A stretch of DNA of 64,000 nt from a virus, in the IMG/VR virus record IMGVR_UViG_3300042472_000301, positions 1 through 64,000 of that record. One strand, given 5' to 3'. The position numbers were made by a program, and so were the translations under genes. This document shows, piece by piece, positions 7,182 to 14,917 of this stretch. The first letter of the stretch is position 1; every line of letters begins with the position of its first letter. The notes beneath the pieces were generated by a model. The model saw nothing but the letters and a program-made list of their open reading frames with translations. It ran no database searches and was not told the origin of the DNA.

Positions 7182-9063
7182 CTTTGAAACCCGTAGCCAC
7201 TGTGACCTTAAACGTCACGGTGTCTACAACTACGCCCAAGACGGTACAACTGAAGTGCTGTGTATGTCCTACGCGTTCGATGACGAAGACGTGGCCACTT
7301 GGACGTCCGGCCCATTCCCCCAACGTGTACGCGATCATAAGGGTTTGATCTACGCCCACAACGCAGCCTTTGAGCGCTTAATCTTTTGGTACGTCTTACA
7401 GATCAATTTCAAATTAGAGCAGTTCTATTGCACCGCAACACAAGCGCGCGCAAACTGTGCACCAGGGAGCCTTGAAGATGTGGGCCGGTTCGCCGGTGCA
7501 AGCATGAAGAAGGATTACCGTGGCGCACAGCTTATCCGTGCGCTATGTGTACCGCCGTTTAAAGACGACCCTGCGCTGATGCTTGAAATGGTGCAATACT
7601 GTGAGCAAGACGTGCGCGCCATGCGCGCGGTTAGCCAAAGCCTACGCCCCTTATCTAATGAGGAGTTATTTGATTATCATGTCAACGAAAAAATCAACGA
7701 CCGAGGTGTACTGGTGGACGTGCCTCTTGCCAGCGCAGCCATCTCTTACGCGGCCATTGAACTCGCGGACATACAGTCCATTGTCAGAACCGTCACCAAT
7801 GGCGCGATCACGTCAGTCCGCTCGCCGAAGATGCGCGAATGGGTTAAAGAAAGACTAAGCCCCGAACAACTTAAACTAATGGAAGTGGAAGATGGAAAAT
7901 ATTCAATCGACAAGCGCGTACGCGCAAACTTACTTGCGGTCGAAGACCTACCGCCCGACGTTGCCGAGGTTATCCAATGTGCCGATGATCTCTGGGCGTC
8001 GTCGGTCGCAAAGTTCTCACGCTTACGCGACTTGGCAGATGTGGAGGACAATCGCGTCCGTGGAGCCTTTGTGTTCGCCGGAGGATCGGCTACTGGTCGT
8101 GCGTCTAGCTATGGCGCGCAAGTACACAACTTCACACGCAAGTGCGCCAAAGCGCCCGAGTCTGTTAGAGAGAGCATGGTTCTCAGACAGCCCATCGTTC
8201 CCCGTTTTGGCAAAAGAGTTACTGACGTTCTAAAGGGTATGTTACGCCCCGCGATCATACCCGCCAAGGGTAAGTCCTTGGTGGTCGCCGACTGGAGTCA
8301 GATCGAAGCGCGGATGACCCCGTGGTTGTCAGGGCGCGGCGATGACGTGCTAGACGTGTTCCGGTCGGGCCGCGATATTTATGTGCGTGAGGCGGCGGCG
8401 ATGTACAAGATACCCGAGTCCGAAGTCACCCTTGACCAAAGGCAGATCGGTAAGGTCGCAATCCTCGCTTGCGGGTTCGGTGGTGGCATTGGCGCGTTCT
8501 CTGCGATGGGTCGCGCCTACGGATTGACCATGACCGAGTCGGACGCGCAGCGTACCGTTGATGCCTGGCGCCGTGCAAACCAATGGGCCGTCAGGTATTG
8601 GCAAGAGTTGGAAACTGGTTACATGATTGCTATGCGTAACAAGGGCAAAGAAATCGTGGCGGGTAGGGTAACCTACCTGTATGACGGGCAGCATCTATGG
8701 TACGCTTTACCCTCGGGTCGCATCCTCTGTTACCCCTACGCCAAACTTGAAGAAGATGGAATTTCATACGCCAAAGCAGCATGGAAGCCCGCCGCCGACG
8801 CTAAAGAGTGGCCGCGCGCGCGATTATGGCGTGGCTTGGCCTGTGAGAACATCACCCAAGCCTGTGCGAACGACGTACTACGTTACGCTCTCCGAGCCCT
8901 TGACGACGTTGTACTCCACGTTCACGACGAAATTGTTATTGAAACCGATCAGCCCGAAACCGTCACCGAGCGGTTAAGGCAAGTTATGTGTACGCCGCCC
9001 CCGTGGGCGCAAGGTCTGCCACTAGACGCCGAGATTCAAACAATGACTCGGTACGGCAAGTAA
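7147..9063 (+). CDS. DNA polymerase, family A (Pol I type)
   Basis: A 638-residue replicative polymerase. The 3'-5' exonuclease has MLWVDFETRS (Exo I, near residue 10), AHNAAFE (Exo II) and YCEQDVRAM (Exo III). Polymerase motif A is VADWSQIEARM (about 379-389), motif B is RQIGKVAILACGFGG (about 430), and motif C is LHVHDEIVIE (about 589-598). No 5' nuclease domain is present. I use GTG at 7147 because AGGGG lies just upstream; ATG at 7168 would also start right at the exonuclease domain. Confidence 0.95.
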   Translation: MAKSVSNMLWVDFETRSHCDLKRHGVYNYAQDGTTEVLCMSYAFDDEDVATWTSGPFPQRVRDHKGLIYAHNAAFERLIFWYVLQINFKLEQFYCTATQARANCAPGSLEDVGRFAGASMKKDYRGAQLIRALCVPPFKDDPALMLEMVQYCEQDVRAMRAVSQSLRPLSNEELFDYHVNEKINDRGVLVDVPLASAAISYAAIELADIQSIVRTVTNGAITSVRSPKMREWVKERLSPEQLKLMEVEDGKYSIDKRVRANLLAVEDLPPDVAEVIQCADDLWASSVAKFSRLRDLADVEDNRVRGAFVFAGGSATGRASSYGAQVHNFTRKCAKAPESVRESMVLRQPIVPRFGKRVTDVLKGMLRPAIIPAKGKSLVVADWSQIEARMTPWLSGRGDDVLDVFRSGRDIYVREAAAMYKIPESEVTLDQRQIGKVAILACGFGGGIGAFSAMGRAYGLTMTESDAQRTVDAWRRANQWAVRYWQELETGYMIAMRNKGKEIVAGRVTYLYDGQHLWYALPSGRILCYPYAKLEEDGISYAKAAWKPAADAKEWPRARLWRGLACENITQACANDVLRYALRALDDVVLHVHDEIVIETDQPETVTERLRQVMCTPPPWAQGLPLDAEIQTMTRYGK

Positions 9064-9068
9064 AAAAA

Positions 9069-9090
9069 AAGCCACCGGCTAGGGTGGCTT
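9069..9090 (-). terminator. Rho-independent terminator on the antisense strand
   Basis: AAGCCACC and GGTGGCTT form a perfect 8-bp stem with a 6-base loop, directly after the polymerase stop codon. The run of A on the left becomes a U-run only for transcripts reading leftward. It therefore fits an antisense terminator better than one for the polymerase mRNA. On the plus strand it would still be a stable 3' hairpin. Confidence 0.6.
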
Positions 9091-9113
9091 AAAAACAACT
9101 AAGGAGTATTGCA

Positions 9114-11426
9114 TTGGACTTCGTCGATTATATTTCAAAAGTCGCCCCTGAGGGTGAAACTTGTCTATTAGTCAAGCAAAAGCCTGTTGGAAAAGAACAA
9201 CACGCCGATGGTACGATTAAGGCGACATGGCCAGCTTTTTACCCCCATGAGTACAAAGAGGGCGGCGCATGGTACGCCAACACAGCCTCATTTGTTGTTG
9301 ATCGCTTTAAGAGTAAACCGAGCGCGTCGATCCACAATTGCGACCATGTTGCCTTTCTTGTGCTTGATGACGTGGGCACTAAATCGAAAGCGCCCCCGCT
9401 CGAGCCCACTTGGAAAATCGAAACTTCCCCCGATAACTTTCAATGGGGTTATACGTTTGCCCTAGACGATCAACCCACGCACCAAGTTTTTAGCGCAGCT
9501 ATCAAAGCGATAGCCGAGGCGGGTTACACCGACAAAGGCGCGTGCAACGCCGTACGCAACTTTAGGATACCAGGGAGCGTTAACCTCAAGCCCGAGCGTA
9601 ACGGGTTCAAGTCGGTGTTAACCGAATTTCACCCCGAGCGTGAGTTTAGTTTGCCGCAAATTATGGGCGCGTTCGGGGTGACTTCCGGCCCCGTCGAATC
9701 CAACGCGTACCGGCCGATCAAGATAGACGACGACGGCACCGATAACATCTTTGCGTGGTTGGCTGAGAATAGTTTAGTCATTAGTCGCCCGAACTCGGAG
9801 GGCTGGGCGGGCGTGGTGTGCCCCAATGCACACGAACACACAGACGGCAACCCGCAAGGGCGTTATAACCCGTCTATGCGCGCCTATTGCTGCTTGCATT
9901 CGCATTGCTTACAACTCGATAGCCATATCTTCCTTGAATGGGTGGAAGGCCAAGGCGGGCCGAGCGCGGCGCCTGGTTTACGCGATGAACTGTTAGCCAA
10001 GACAATGGCCAAGGCATATGAAATTATCGCCCCCACGGCCGCTTTTCCTGATGATGTTAAAAAGCGTCAAACCGAGATTGAAAACCGAGAGCTCGGGCGC
10101 GTACAAAAGCGCGAGTGGTTCGGGCGGTTCGCTTACATTCAGTCCGACGATAGCTATTTTGACTTGCAAGACCGACGCGAGATTAGCCGAGGCACGTTTA
10201 ACGCACTGTTTCGCCACGTCATTTGCAAGTCAATCCGCACCGGTCGCCATATTGAGGCCTCAGTCTGTTTTGATGAACTGCGCCAAGAGAACGGCGCCCC
10301 CGCGTTGGTGGGGATAACGTACGCGGCCGGCGATACCGTCTTGGTTAGCCGAGGCGGTGACGTGTACGGCAATAGGTGGCGCGACGCTCGGCCCGTAGCG
10401 GTGCCTGGCGACATTACCCCGTGGCTTGAGCATTGTAGGCACCTAGTGCCCGACGCGGATACGCTTGAGCATTGTTTTAACGTCATGGCCTATAAGCTGC
10501 AACACCCGCAAACCAAGATCAACCACGCGGTGCTACATACCGGCGTACAGGGTTCGGGCAAAGACACCATGTGGCACCCGTTTATATGGGCCGTATGTGG
10601 CGATAACGCCGTGAACCGTGGCCTGTTGGACTCCGACACTATGTCGTCACAGTTTAATTACGCGCTTGAGAGCGAGATACTGATACTCAACGAATTACGC
10701 GAGCCCGACGCCAAAGACAGGCGCGCCCTGGCGAACAAATTAAAGCCCATCATCGCCGCGCCCCCCGAGTACCTGTCGATCAATCGTAAGGGCCTGAAAC
10801 CGTACGATATGGTGAACAGGTGTATGGTACTGGCGTTTAGTAATGACGCGGTGCCCATTACCCTTGATAGTCAGGATCGGCGCTGGTTTGCCCTTAAATC
10901 AAACGCCCCCCGCATGGCCCCCGAGGTGAGCGCCAAAATATGGGCATGGTTTGCCCGTGGTGGCGTGGCCGCGTGCGCGGCGTGGCTTGCGGCCCGTGAT
11001 GTTTCGGCGTTTAACCCGTCGGCCGCGCCTCCCGTGACTGAATTTAAGTTAACCCTAATCGAACAGGGTATGAGCGCAAATGAGTCGTACCTAGTCGATA
11101 TGATCCGCGAGCGCCGAGGGGTGTTCGCCGGTGGCGTCATAGCGAGCCCCTTTCACGTTATTTGTGACACGTTATCTCTCAACGCACCAGGCACCTATAA
11201 GGTTAGCCAGGGCGCCCTATTGCACGCGTTACTCGAGTGCAGTTGGTTCGACTGTGGCCGGTTAGCCACGCGTGAGCTCACCACCAAAAAACAGGTTTAT
11301 TGTGCGCCTGATATGGTGGGATATAAAAAATCAGAGCTGCGCGTAATGGCCGAAGGCTTGGTAGTGCGGGCCGGTACACCGCTCGCGGCCGTAACACATC
11401 TAAAGCCCGTAAAAAACGCCCCGTAG
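9114..11426 (+). CDS. Primase-helicase (AEP-like primase plus D5/VapE-type ATPase)
   Basis: A 770-residue replication protein. The N-terminal part has HVAFLVLDDVGTK (about 78-90), resembling the acidic catalytic strand of archaeo-eukaryotic primases. A Cys/His-rich segment follows (CPNAHEHTDG to CLHSHC, about 237-265). The C-terminal ATPase has Walker A HTGVQGSGKDT (about 475-485), an acidic ILILNELREPD strand and the SNDAVPI to DRRWF sensor region near 585-605, as in phage superfamily 3-like helicases. It starts at TTG 9114, with AAGGAG seven bases upstream. Phage B has a distant counterpart at 60230. Confidence 0.88.
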   Translation: MDFVDYISKVAPEGETCLLVKQKPVGKEQHADGTIKATWPAFYPHEYKEGGAWYANTASFVVDRFKSKPSASIHNCDHVAFLVLDDVGTKSKAPPLEPTWKIETSPDNFQWGYTFALDDQPTHQVFSAAIKAIAEAGYTDKGACNAVRNFRIPGSVNLKPERNGFKSVLTEFHPEREFSLPQIMGAFGVTSGPVESNAYRPIKIDDDGTDNIFAWLAENSLVISRPNSEGWAGVVCPNAHEHTDGNPQGRYNPSMRAYCCLHSHCLQLDSHIFLEWVEGQGGPSAAPGLRDELLAKTMAKAYEIIAPTAAFPDDVKKRQTEIENRELGRVQKREWFGRFAYIQSDDSYFDLQDRREISRGTFNALFRHVICKSIRTGRHIEASVCFDELRQENGAPALVGITYAAGDTVLVSRGGDVYGNRWRDARPVAVPGDITPWLEHCRHLVPDADTLEHCFNVMAYKLQHPQTKINHAVLHTGVQGSGKDTMWHPFIWAVCGDNAVNRGLLDSDTMSSQFNYALESEILILNELREPDAKDRRALANKLKPIIAAPPEYLSINRKGLKPYDMVNRCMVLAFSNDAVPITLDSQDRRWFALKSNAPRMAPEVSAKIWAWFARGGVAACAAWLAARDVSAFNPSAAPPVTEFKLTLIEQGMSANESYLVDMIRERRGVFAGGVIASPFHVICDTLSLNAPGTYKVSQGALLHALLECSWFDCGRLATRELTTKKQVYCAPDMVGYKKSELRVMAEGLVVRAGTPLAAVTHLKPVKNAP

Positions 11427-11432
11427 GGCGTT
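11411..11432 (-). terminator. Rho-independent terminator of the leftward small-gene operon
   Basis: Read leftward, AACGCCC-TACG-GGGCGTT is a 7-bp stem capped by a UNCG-type tetraloop, followed by six U. It lies just below the last gene of the leftward operon (11450) and overlaps the stop codon of the convergent primase-helicase gene. Confidence 0.8.
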
Positions 11433-11449
11433 GTGTGGTGTGAGATGGT

Positions 11450-11512
11450 TTATAAGTCAAAGACTAGAATCATTAGAATGACGATAGCGGCCGCAATAAG
11501 TGAGATTGTCAT
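11450..11512 (-). CDS. Tiny single-pass membrane peptide
   Basis: A 20-residue frame, MTISLIAAAIVILMILVFDL, almost entirely one hydrophobic helix. It starts by ATGA overlap with the gene upstream and ends just before the operon terminator. Coupling and position support translation, but length alone makes this tentative. Confidence 0.4.
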   Translation of the reverse strand: MTISLIAAAIVILMILVFDL

Positions 11513-11712
11513 AACGGCATTAGCCCCGCGAATAAAGGGCTTAGGCGCGGGATATAAGCGCCGATATCGGCCGGAAAAACCCGTTTGATATACCCACGCT
11601 CGCACATTGAGCGCAGGGTTACGGTGTCGCCTATTGAGTAGACTGTATAGGCACGGTTGCGAACGTGCACAACGTCGCCCACGTCGACCGGCTGGCCTGT
11701 TTTATATTTCAT
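11509..11712 (-). CDS. Small hypothetical protein, beta-rich
   Basis: A 67-residue protein that begins MKYKTGQPVDVGDVVHVRNR and alternates short strands, suggesting a small SH3-like barrel. It is coupled by 4-base overlaps on both sides. The function is unknown. Confidence 0.65.
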   Translation of the reverse strand: MKYKTGQPVDVGDVVHVRNRAYTVYSIGDTVTLRSMCERGYIKRVFPADIGAYIPRLSPLFAGLMPL

Positions 11713-11927
11713 AATGTTAGCCCCTCGGTGTAATAATTATTTAAAGCATCAGCAAGGCCGGTGCCGTGTTCGCATTGATACACCCAAACAACGTCACAAT
11801 CAGGGTAAGCGTTTAGGCATTGTTCCTCGGCGTGCTCGGTATCCTCGGCCCATGCCTGAAAGGAAAACGGCGCGTTTAATGGGCTTTGTATGCTTTCAAT
11901 GCGATATAAAATTACATAGTTTTTCAT
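11709..11927 (-). CDS. Small hypothetical protein
   Basis: A 72-residue protein beginning MKNYVILYRIESIQSPLNAP. The central stretch AEDTEHAEEQCLNAYPDCDV resembles small phage proteins with a ferredoxin-like fold, but I cannot name the family. It is coupled by 4-base overlaps to both neighbours. Confidence 0.65.
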   Translation of the reverse strand: MKNYVILYRIESIQSPLNAPFSFQAWAEDTEHAEEQCLNAYPDCDVVWVYQCEHGTGLADALNNYYTEGLTL

Positions 11928-12112
11928 GTTGTGGCCTTATCGTTGATTAACTGGTACATATTCCAGCCAATGGTTAACACTTGCTCGCCGTTATCAATCA
12001 TAAAGTTATAGGCCCACCGGTCGGCGTCGTGCCATTCAGGACAACTAATAGGCGCCGTTTTAATGTGGTGCCAACCGTGGTTGTCGTTTTTAGCGTGATA
12101 GGCTAATTTCAT
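11924..12112 (-). CDS. Small hypothetical protein
   Basis: A 62-residue protein rich in His and Trp (KNDNHGWHHIKTAPISCPEW). It sits in a strict chain of 4-base overlaps. No family is recognised. Confidence 0.6.
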   Translation of the reverse strand: MKLAYHAKNDNHGWHHIKTAPISCPEWHDADRWAYNFMIDNGEQVLTIGWNMYQLINDKATT

Positions 12113-12360
12113 GGCGCCACCTCAATGGGGAAATATTGCCGAACCGTAATACAGTTAGCGTGCAAGCCGCTTATTTCATCGCGGGCAAAATAACCTTCGT
12201 CGTCGCCTTCGATATCCCAATGACCTTGAGGTTTATGGTTTTCTGCTAACCACTCGGTTAACTGTTTTTCTTCCGCATCATCTAGGCCCGTGTAATCGGC
12301 GTTGATAATGGCGCTGGCCCAATGGTCAGCCAGGGTATAGGTGTAATGGTCGAATTTCAT
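12109..12360 (-). CDS. Small acidic hypothetical protein
   Basis: An 83-residue acidic protein (DDAEEKQLTEWLAENHKPQG). The overall pattern resembles small phage proteins listed as domains of unknown function. It is coupled by 4-base overlaps to both neighbours. Confidence 0.65.
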   Translation of the reverse strand: MKFDHYTYTLADHWASAIINADYTGLDDAEEKQLTEWLAENHKPQGHWDIEGDDEGYFARDEISGLHANCITVRQYFPIEVAP

Positions 12361-12623
12361 AATGTCACCTCCAGGCCTTTAATAAACGCTTGCATAGCGT
12401 TGTAAAGCTCGCGCTTTGTGCTGTGGCCATTACTTAACGGGCAAGTAATGCCACCGCCTTCGTTAACGTGGCGATGCAAGCAAACGCCACCGTACGCGTG
12501 CGAGATATGATAATTGCCCACGTTGGCGCGGCCATTGGCCCAGGGCGCCGTTGGGCTTTTTGTAATAGTGTTGAGATACTCACAAAGTGAGTCTAATTGT
12601 TTATCAGTAATACGTTGTGTCAT
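12357..12623 (-). CDS. Small hypothetical protein
   Basis: An 88-residue protein containing NYHISHAYGGVCLHRHVNEG, with several His and Cys residues. Its ribosome-binding site (CTAAGG) lies in a leader that also holds the hairpin at 12649-12666. No function is known. Confidence 0.65.
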   Translation of the reverse strand: MTQRITDKQLDSLCEYLNTITKSPTAPWANGRANVGNYHISHAYGGVCLHRHVNEGGGITCPLSNGHSTKRELYNAMQAFIKGLEVTL

Positions 12624-12648
12624 TTTTATCTACCTTAGTGAAGTTTAT

Positions 12649-12666
12649 GGCCCGCTTGCGCGGGCC
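12649..12666 (-). other. Intercistronic GNRA-loop hairpin
   Basis: GGCCCGC-TTGC-GCGGGCC is a perfect 7-bp stem; on the transcribed strand the loop is GCAA, a GNRA tetraloop. No U-run follows. It could shield mRNA ends or mark a processing site between the clamp-like gene and the genes below. A sister hairpin is at 13611-13626. Confidence 0.55.
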
Positions 12667-12675
12667 CGAGTGGTG

Positions 12676-13260
12676 CTACATGAAATCGCGGTTAAAGCCA
12701 GCGTACGGCGCCTCATGGCCGGCTCGCATGGGCATTACAACCACTAAACAAGTATTAACGCCGGCGTGCATTACGGCGCTATCAGAGCCGCGCTGAATGA
12801 AATTAAACGTGTCTTTGGGCTTAACACCGAGATACAGCGACAGGGCCGCGCGACCGCGCACCAATAAATCAGGGTTATAAGTGCCTGGCGCTTGCTCGGT
12901 GTTATGGTCAATATCGGGGATAACGCGACCAATATCAGGATAACGGCCGTCGACGGGCACAAAGCGCGCGCCACCTAAAAGATAATTTTGGCCGTCGAAC
13001 TCGAGATCTGTAAACTCGGCTTTTTTGTCTAAGCGTTTAACCGCATCTGTGGGGATAATGAGATTGAGCGTTGGTGGGCAATAGTCGCCCTCATAAGGCA
13101 ATTGGCCCGCAAAAAGTATATGACCATCGGTACCGTAAACCATTCCCACGCCTATTTTCTTGATCTGAATATTGATACCTTGCAAGTAATACCGAATATC
13201 TTTTTTGGCCGCGCACTCGAGCGCAGCAAATAGGGGTAATGTTTTAACTGTGATTTTCAT
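12676..13260 (-). CDS. DNA sliding-clamp-like protein (DnaN-like, short)
   Basis: A 194-residue protein. YGTDGHILFAG (about residues 42-52) and FVPVDGRYPDIGRVIP (about 101-116) match the way beta-clamp domains begin and end (the VDGxYPDxxRVIP motif). It is about half the length of a cellular beta subunit, so it may form a different oligomer or be a degenerate clamp. A role as processivity factor for the family A polymerase is inferred. Its ribosome-binding site is CTAAGG. Confidence 0.6.
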   Translation of the reverse strand: MKITVKTLPLFAALECAAKKDIRYYLQGINIQIKKIGVGMVYGTDGHILFAGQLPYEGDYCPPTLNLIIPTDAVKRLDKKAEFTDLEFDGQNYLLGGARFVPVDGRYPDIGRVIPDIDHNTEQAPGTYNPDLLVRGRAALSLYLGVKPKDTFNFIQRGSDSAVMHAGVNTCLVVVMPMRAGHEAPYAGFNRDFM

Positions 13261-13284
13261 TTTTTAACCTTAGTGAAGTGAAGT

Positions 13285-13356
13285 TTAGATAAAGCAAGCC
13301 AGCAACAAAGCCAGGCACATAAGTAAAGCTGCGACGATATCGGAAAATTTAGACAT
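13285..13356 (-). CDS. Tiny membrane peptide
   Basis: A 23-residue frame (MSKFSDIVAALLMCLALLLA, then CFI) that is one hydrophobic helix. AAGGTG precedes the ATG by six bases. It sits immediately after the upstream stop codon. Its existence is supported mainly by the good ribosome-binding site. Confidence 0.45.
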   Translation of the reverse strand: MSKFSDIVAALLMCLALLLACFI

Positions 13357-13357
13357 A

Positions 13358-13591
13358 TTAGGCACCTTTTAAGTTAGCGGCAGCGGAAAAGGGCTCGGCA
13401 GCCGGCGCGCATTCGCGGCAAATACAGGGCACAACATCAGTTTTAACGGCTGCGCGAATCTCGGCCACGGTATCAAACCCGCGAACGTGCACAATATCGT
13501 CGCACCAACGCCAACCACACGGCAGGAAAACCATATAGCCATCTTCGCATTCGTCGACGTCAGTTTTAAAATTAAGTTTGAATTTAGACAT
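13358..13591 (-). CDS. Small Cys-rich hypothetical protein
   Basis: A 77-residue protein. The centre (FLPCGWRWCDDIVHV) and C-terminus (VVPCICRECAP) contain cysteines that could bind a metal. Its leader contains the hairpin at 13611-13626 and a TAAGGG ribosome-binding site. The function is unknown. Confidence 0.6.
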   Translation of the reverse strand: MSKFKLNFKTDVDECEDGYMVFLPCGWRWCDDIVHVRGFDTVAEIRAAVKTDVVPCICRECAPAAEPFSAAANLKGA

Positions 13592-13610
13592 ATTGAACCC
13601 TTAGAGTAAT

Positions 13611-13626
13611 GGCCGCTTGCGCGGCC
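13611..13626 (-). other. Intercistronic GNRA-loop hairpin
   Basis: GGCCGC-TTGC-GCGGCC is a perfect 6-bp stem with a GCAA loop on the transcribed strand. It is nearly the same as the hairpin at 12649-12666 and also lies just after a stop codon. No U-run follows it. Confidence 0.55.
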
Positions 13627-13634
13627 GGTTGTAT

Positions 13635-13823
13635 TTAGCAAATAAAATCGGGATGGTTAGTCACGCCAAACTGCGCGGCCAACGTGCGCAGCTCGGCCTG
13701 TTCAGTTTTACGTAATGATGCGCGAATCATAAATGACAGGCCGCGCGCGATGGCGCCGGTGTTACCAAGTGCCTGGCTTTGTTTTAGGATTACTAATTGT
13801 TTTAGGTTTGCTTTGGTTAACAT
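13635..13823 (-). CDS. Small basic protein, first gene of the leftward operon
   Basis: A 62-residue, helical, lysine- and arginine-rich protein (LTKANLKQLVILKQSQALGN). It starts at ATG 13823 behind a TAAGGG ribosome-binding site and is the first gene after the promoter at 13855-13883. It could bind nucleic acid, but no family is recognised. Confidence 0.65.
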   Translation of the reverse strand: MLTKANLKQLVILKQSQALGNTGAIARGLSFMIRASLRKTEQAELRTLAAQFGVTNHPDFIC

Positions 13824-13854
13824 TTTGTGCCCTTAGTTGTTTAACTGAGATTCT

Positions 13855-13883
13855 ATTGTACATGAATTTATAGCTTTGTACAA
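13855..13883 (-). promoter_or_regulatory. Sigma-70-type promoter, leftward
   Basis: Read leftward, TTGTAC (complement of 13878-13883) and TACAAT (complement of 13855-13860) are separated by exactly 17 bases. Transcription would start about 25 bases before the first gene of the operon (13823). TTTATAG and GCTCACAAAA direct repeats upstream could be operator sites. Confidence 0.65.
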
Positions 13884-14061
13884 CTATTTATAGCATAAAG
13901 CTCACAAAAGCTCACAAAATGTAGGGCACTTCAGGGTAATGAAAGGGCAACGCAAAAGGGCGCGAAGTGCTTTCAGAAAATGCCTTATAAATTATCGGTT
14001 TATGTGCTTTGTAGGGTAATGAGGGTTATTTATTAGATTAGATAGTAAGATTTTAAATATA

Positions 14062-14077
14062 CTGTATATACGTACAG
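14062..14077. promoter_or_regulatory. LexA-like SOS box
   Basis: CTGTATATACGTACAG matches the CTGT-N8-ACAG consensus of the LexA operator in enterobacteria and betaproteobacteria, including the flanking TA on the left. The overlapping TATACT (14058-14063) could be the -10 element of a rightward promoter, so binding of host LexA could repress it. No LexA or repressor gene is seen in the window. Confidence 0.5.
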
Positions 14078-14138
14078 CAGTATATATGTCGGCGCAGTTG
14101 GCACGCGCACAACGTAGCAGGCCACTGGACTTTGTGGG

Positions 14139-14165
14139 CATTGCCTACATTGCCTACATTGCCTA
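14139..14165. repeat. Triple 9-bp direct repeat
   Basis: Three head-to-tail copies of CATTGCCTA, with a related ATTGCCTAC at 14423-14431 immediately before the terminase start codon. It may be a protein-binding site, for example for the small terminase subunit. Confidence 0.6.
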
Positions 14166-14192
14166 CAAGTTAAACTTAGTATGCACATAATC

Positions 14193-14310
14193 CTAAGACT
14201 TAGTGAGTACCAGGTGCTAAGATTTAGTGAGTATTTGGCACTAAGACTTAGTGAGCTTGACTAAGACTTAGTGAGCTTGTTGGTTGTCCAACAACCTAAG
14301 ACTTAGTGAG
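14193..14310. repeat. Five iterons CTAAGACTTAGTGAG
   Basis: The 15-bp unit occurs at 14193, 14217 (one mismatch), 14241, 14261 and 14296, at intervals of 24, 24, 20 and 35 bp. Each unit contains the odd palindrome CTAAG-A-CTTAG. A small hairpin GTTGG-TTGT-CCAAC lies between units 4 and 5 (14279-14292). Iterons of this kind mark replication origins or packaging-initiation sites; the small terminase gene begins 120 bp downstream. Confidence 0.8.
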
Positions 14311-14431
14311 CCCAGGCCTTGTGGCATTAAGCATTTTTGAGTGCATGGGGGTAGGGGGGGAGGGCCCTGCGAGGAGCCCTAGCTAGCGGAGGTTATGCCA
14401 ACAAAATTTTTTTATATAATAAATTGCCTAC

Positions 14432-14917
14432 ATGACCTACAATCGCAAAATGCTATCTCTACACTTCACACCCCGCGAAGTCCGCGCCACCGAGTCGCGT
14501 TTGTTGCGCGTCTACGAAGCCGCGAAGTTAGGCCTGTCCAACGACGCCCTAGCATTAAGGGCTGGCATGATGCCCGAGGAGTTTCGTAAACTCTGCCAGC
14601 TAGACCCTGTTGTCGAACTTGCCGCCATGCAAGGCCGCGCGGAAGCGGAAGCGACTATGTCGCAAGTCGTGTATGACGCAGCCGTTGGCGGCGACGCTAA
14701 GATGGCGCTAGAGTTTCTGAAACACAAGCACGATTGGGTCGCCAAGCAGCAAGTGCAAGTCGATGTGACGCAACAGATCAGCATCATCACCGCGCTTGAG
14801 CAAGCCGAACAACGGTTAACTATAGATATGGAACCCACGGATGCAGACGACACAATACAGCGCCGCCGAAGAGATGCGCCTAATGTCGGCGCTTTGGTCA
14901 CCCAAGATCAAGGATGA
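14432..14917 (+). CDS. Terminase small subunit
   Basis: A 161-residue protein with an N-terminal helix-turn-helix-like region (YEAAKLGLSNDALALRAGMM), as expected of the DNA-recognition subunit of the packaging motor, and a C-terminal helix rich in Glu and Gln. It directly precedes and overlaps the large terminase gene. There is no clear ribosome-binding site; a second ATG at 14450 is an alternative start. Confidence 0.75.
   Translation: MTYNRKMLSLHFTPREVRATESRLLRVYEAAKLGLSNDALALRAGMMPEEFRKLCQLDPVVELAAMQGRAEAEATMSQVVYDAAVGGDAKMALEFLKHKHDWVAKQQVQVDVTQQISIITALEQAEQRLTIDMEPTDADDTIQRRRRDAPNVGALVTQDQG

Larger units (their letters stand above)
13824..14431. other. Control region between divergent operons
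   Basis: This is the longest gene-free stretch of phage A (608 bp). It holds the leftward promoter (13855-13883), two copies of GCTCACAAAA (13900-13919), a 7-bp inverted repeat GCACTTC/GAAGTGC (13926-13932 and 13964-13970), a LexA-like box, a triple 9-bp repeat, five iterons, and an A/T-rich segment with TATAAT (14415-14420) just before the terminase gene. That TATAAT would leave the terminase mRNA with almost no leader. An origin, a packaging site, or both are plausible here. Confidence 0.6.

Noticed and set aside
13939-14019. 26-codon basic frame (MKGQRKRARSAFRK) in the control region
   Set aside because: It has no good ribosome-binding site, does not couple to a gene and lies in repeat-rich regulatory DNA.
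14395-14589. Open frame with GGAGG just before its ATG, ahead of the small terminase
   Set aside because: GGAGG is only two bases from the ATG, and from codon 13 on the frame merely shadows the small terminase gene in another frame.
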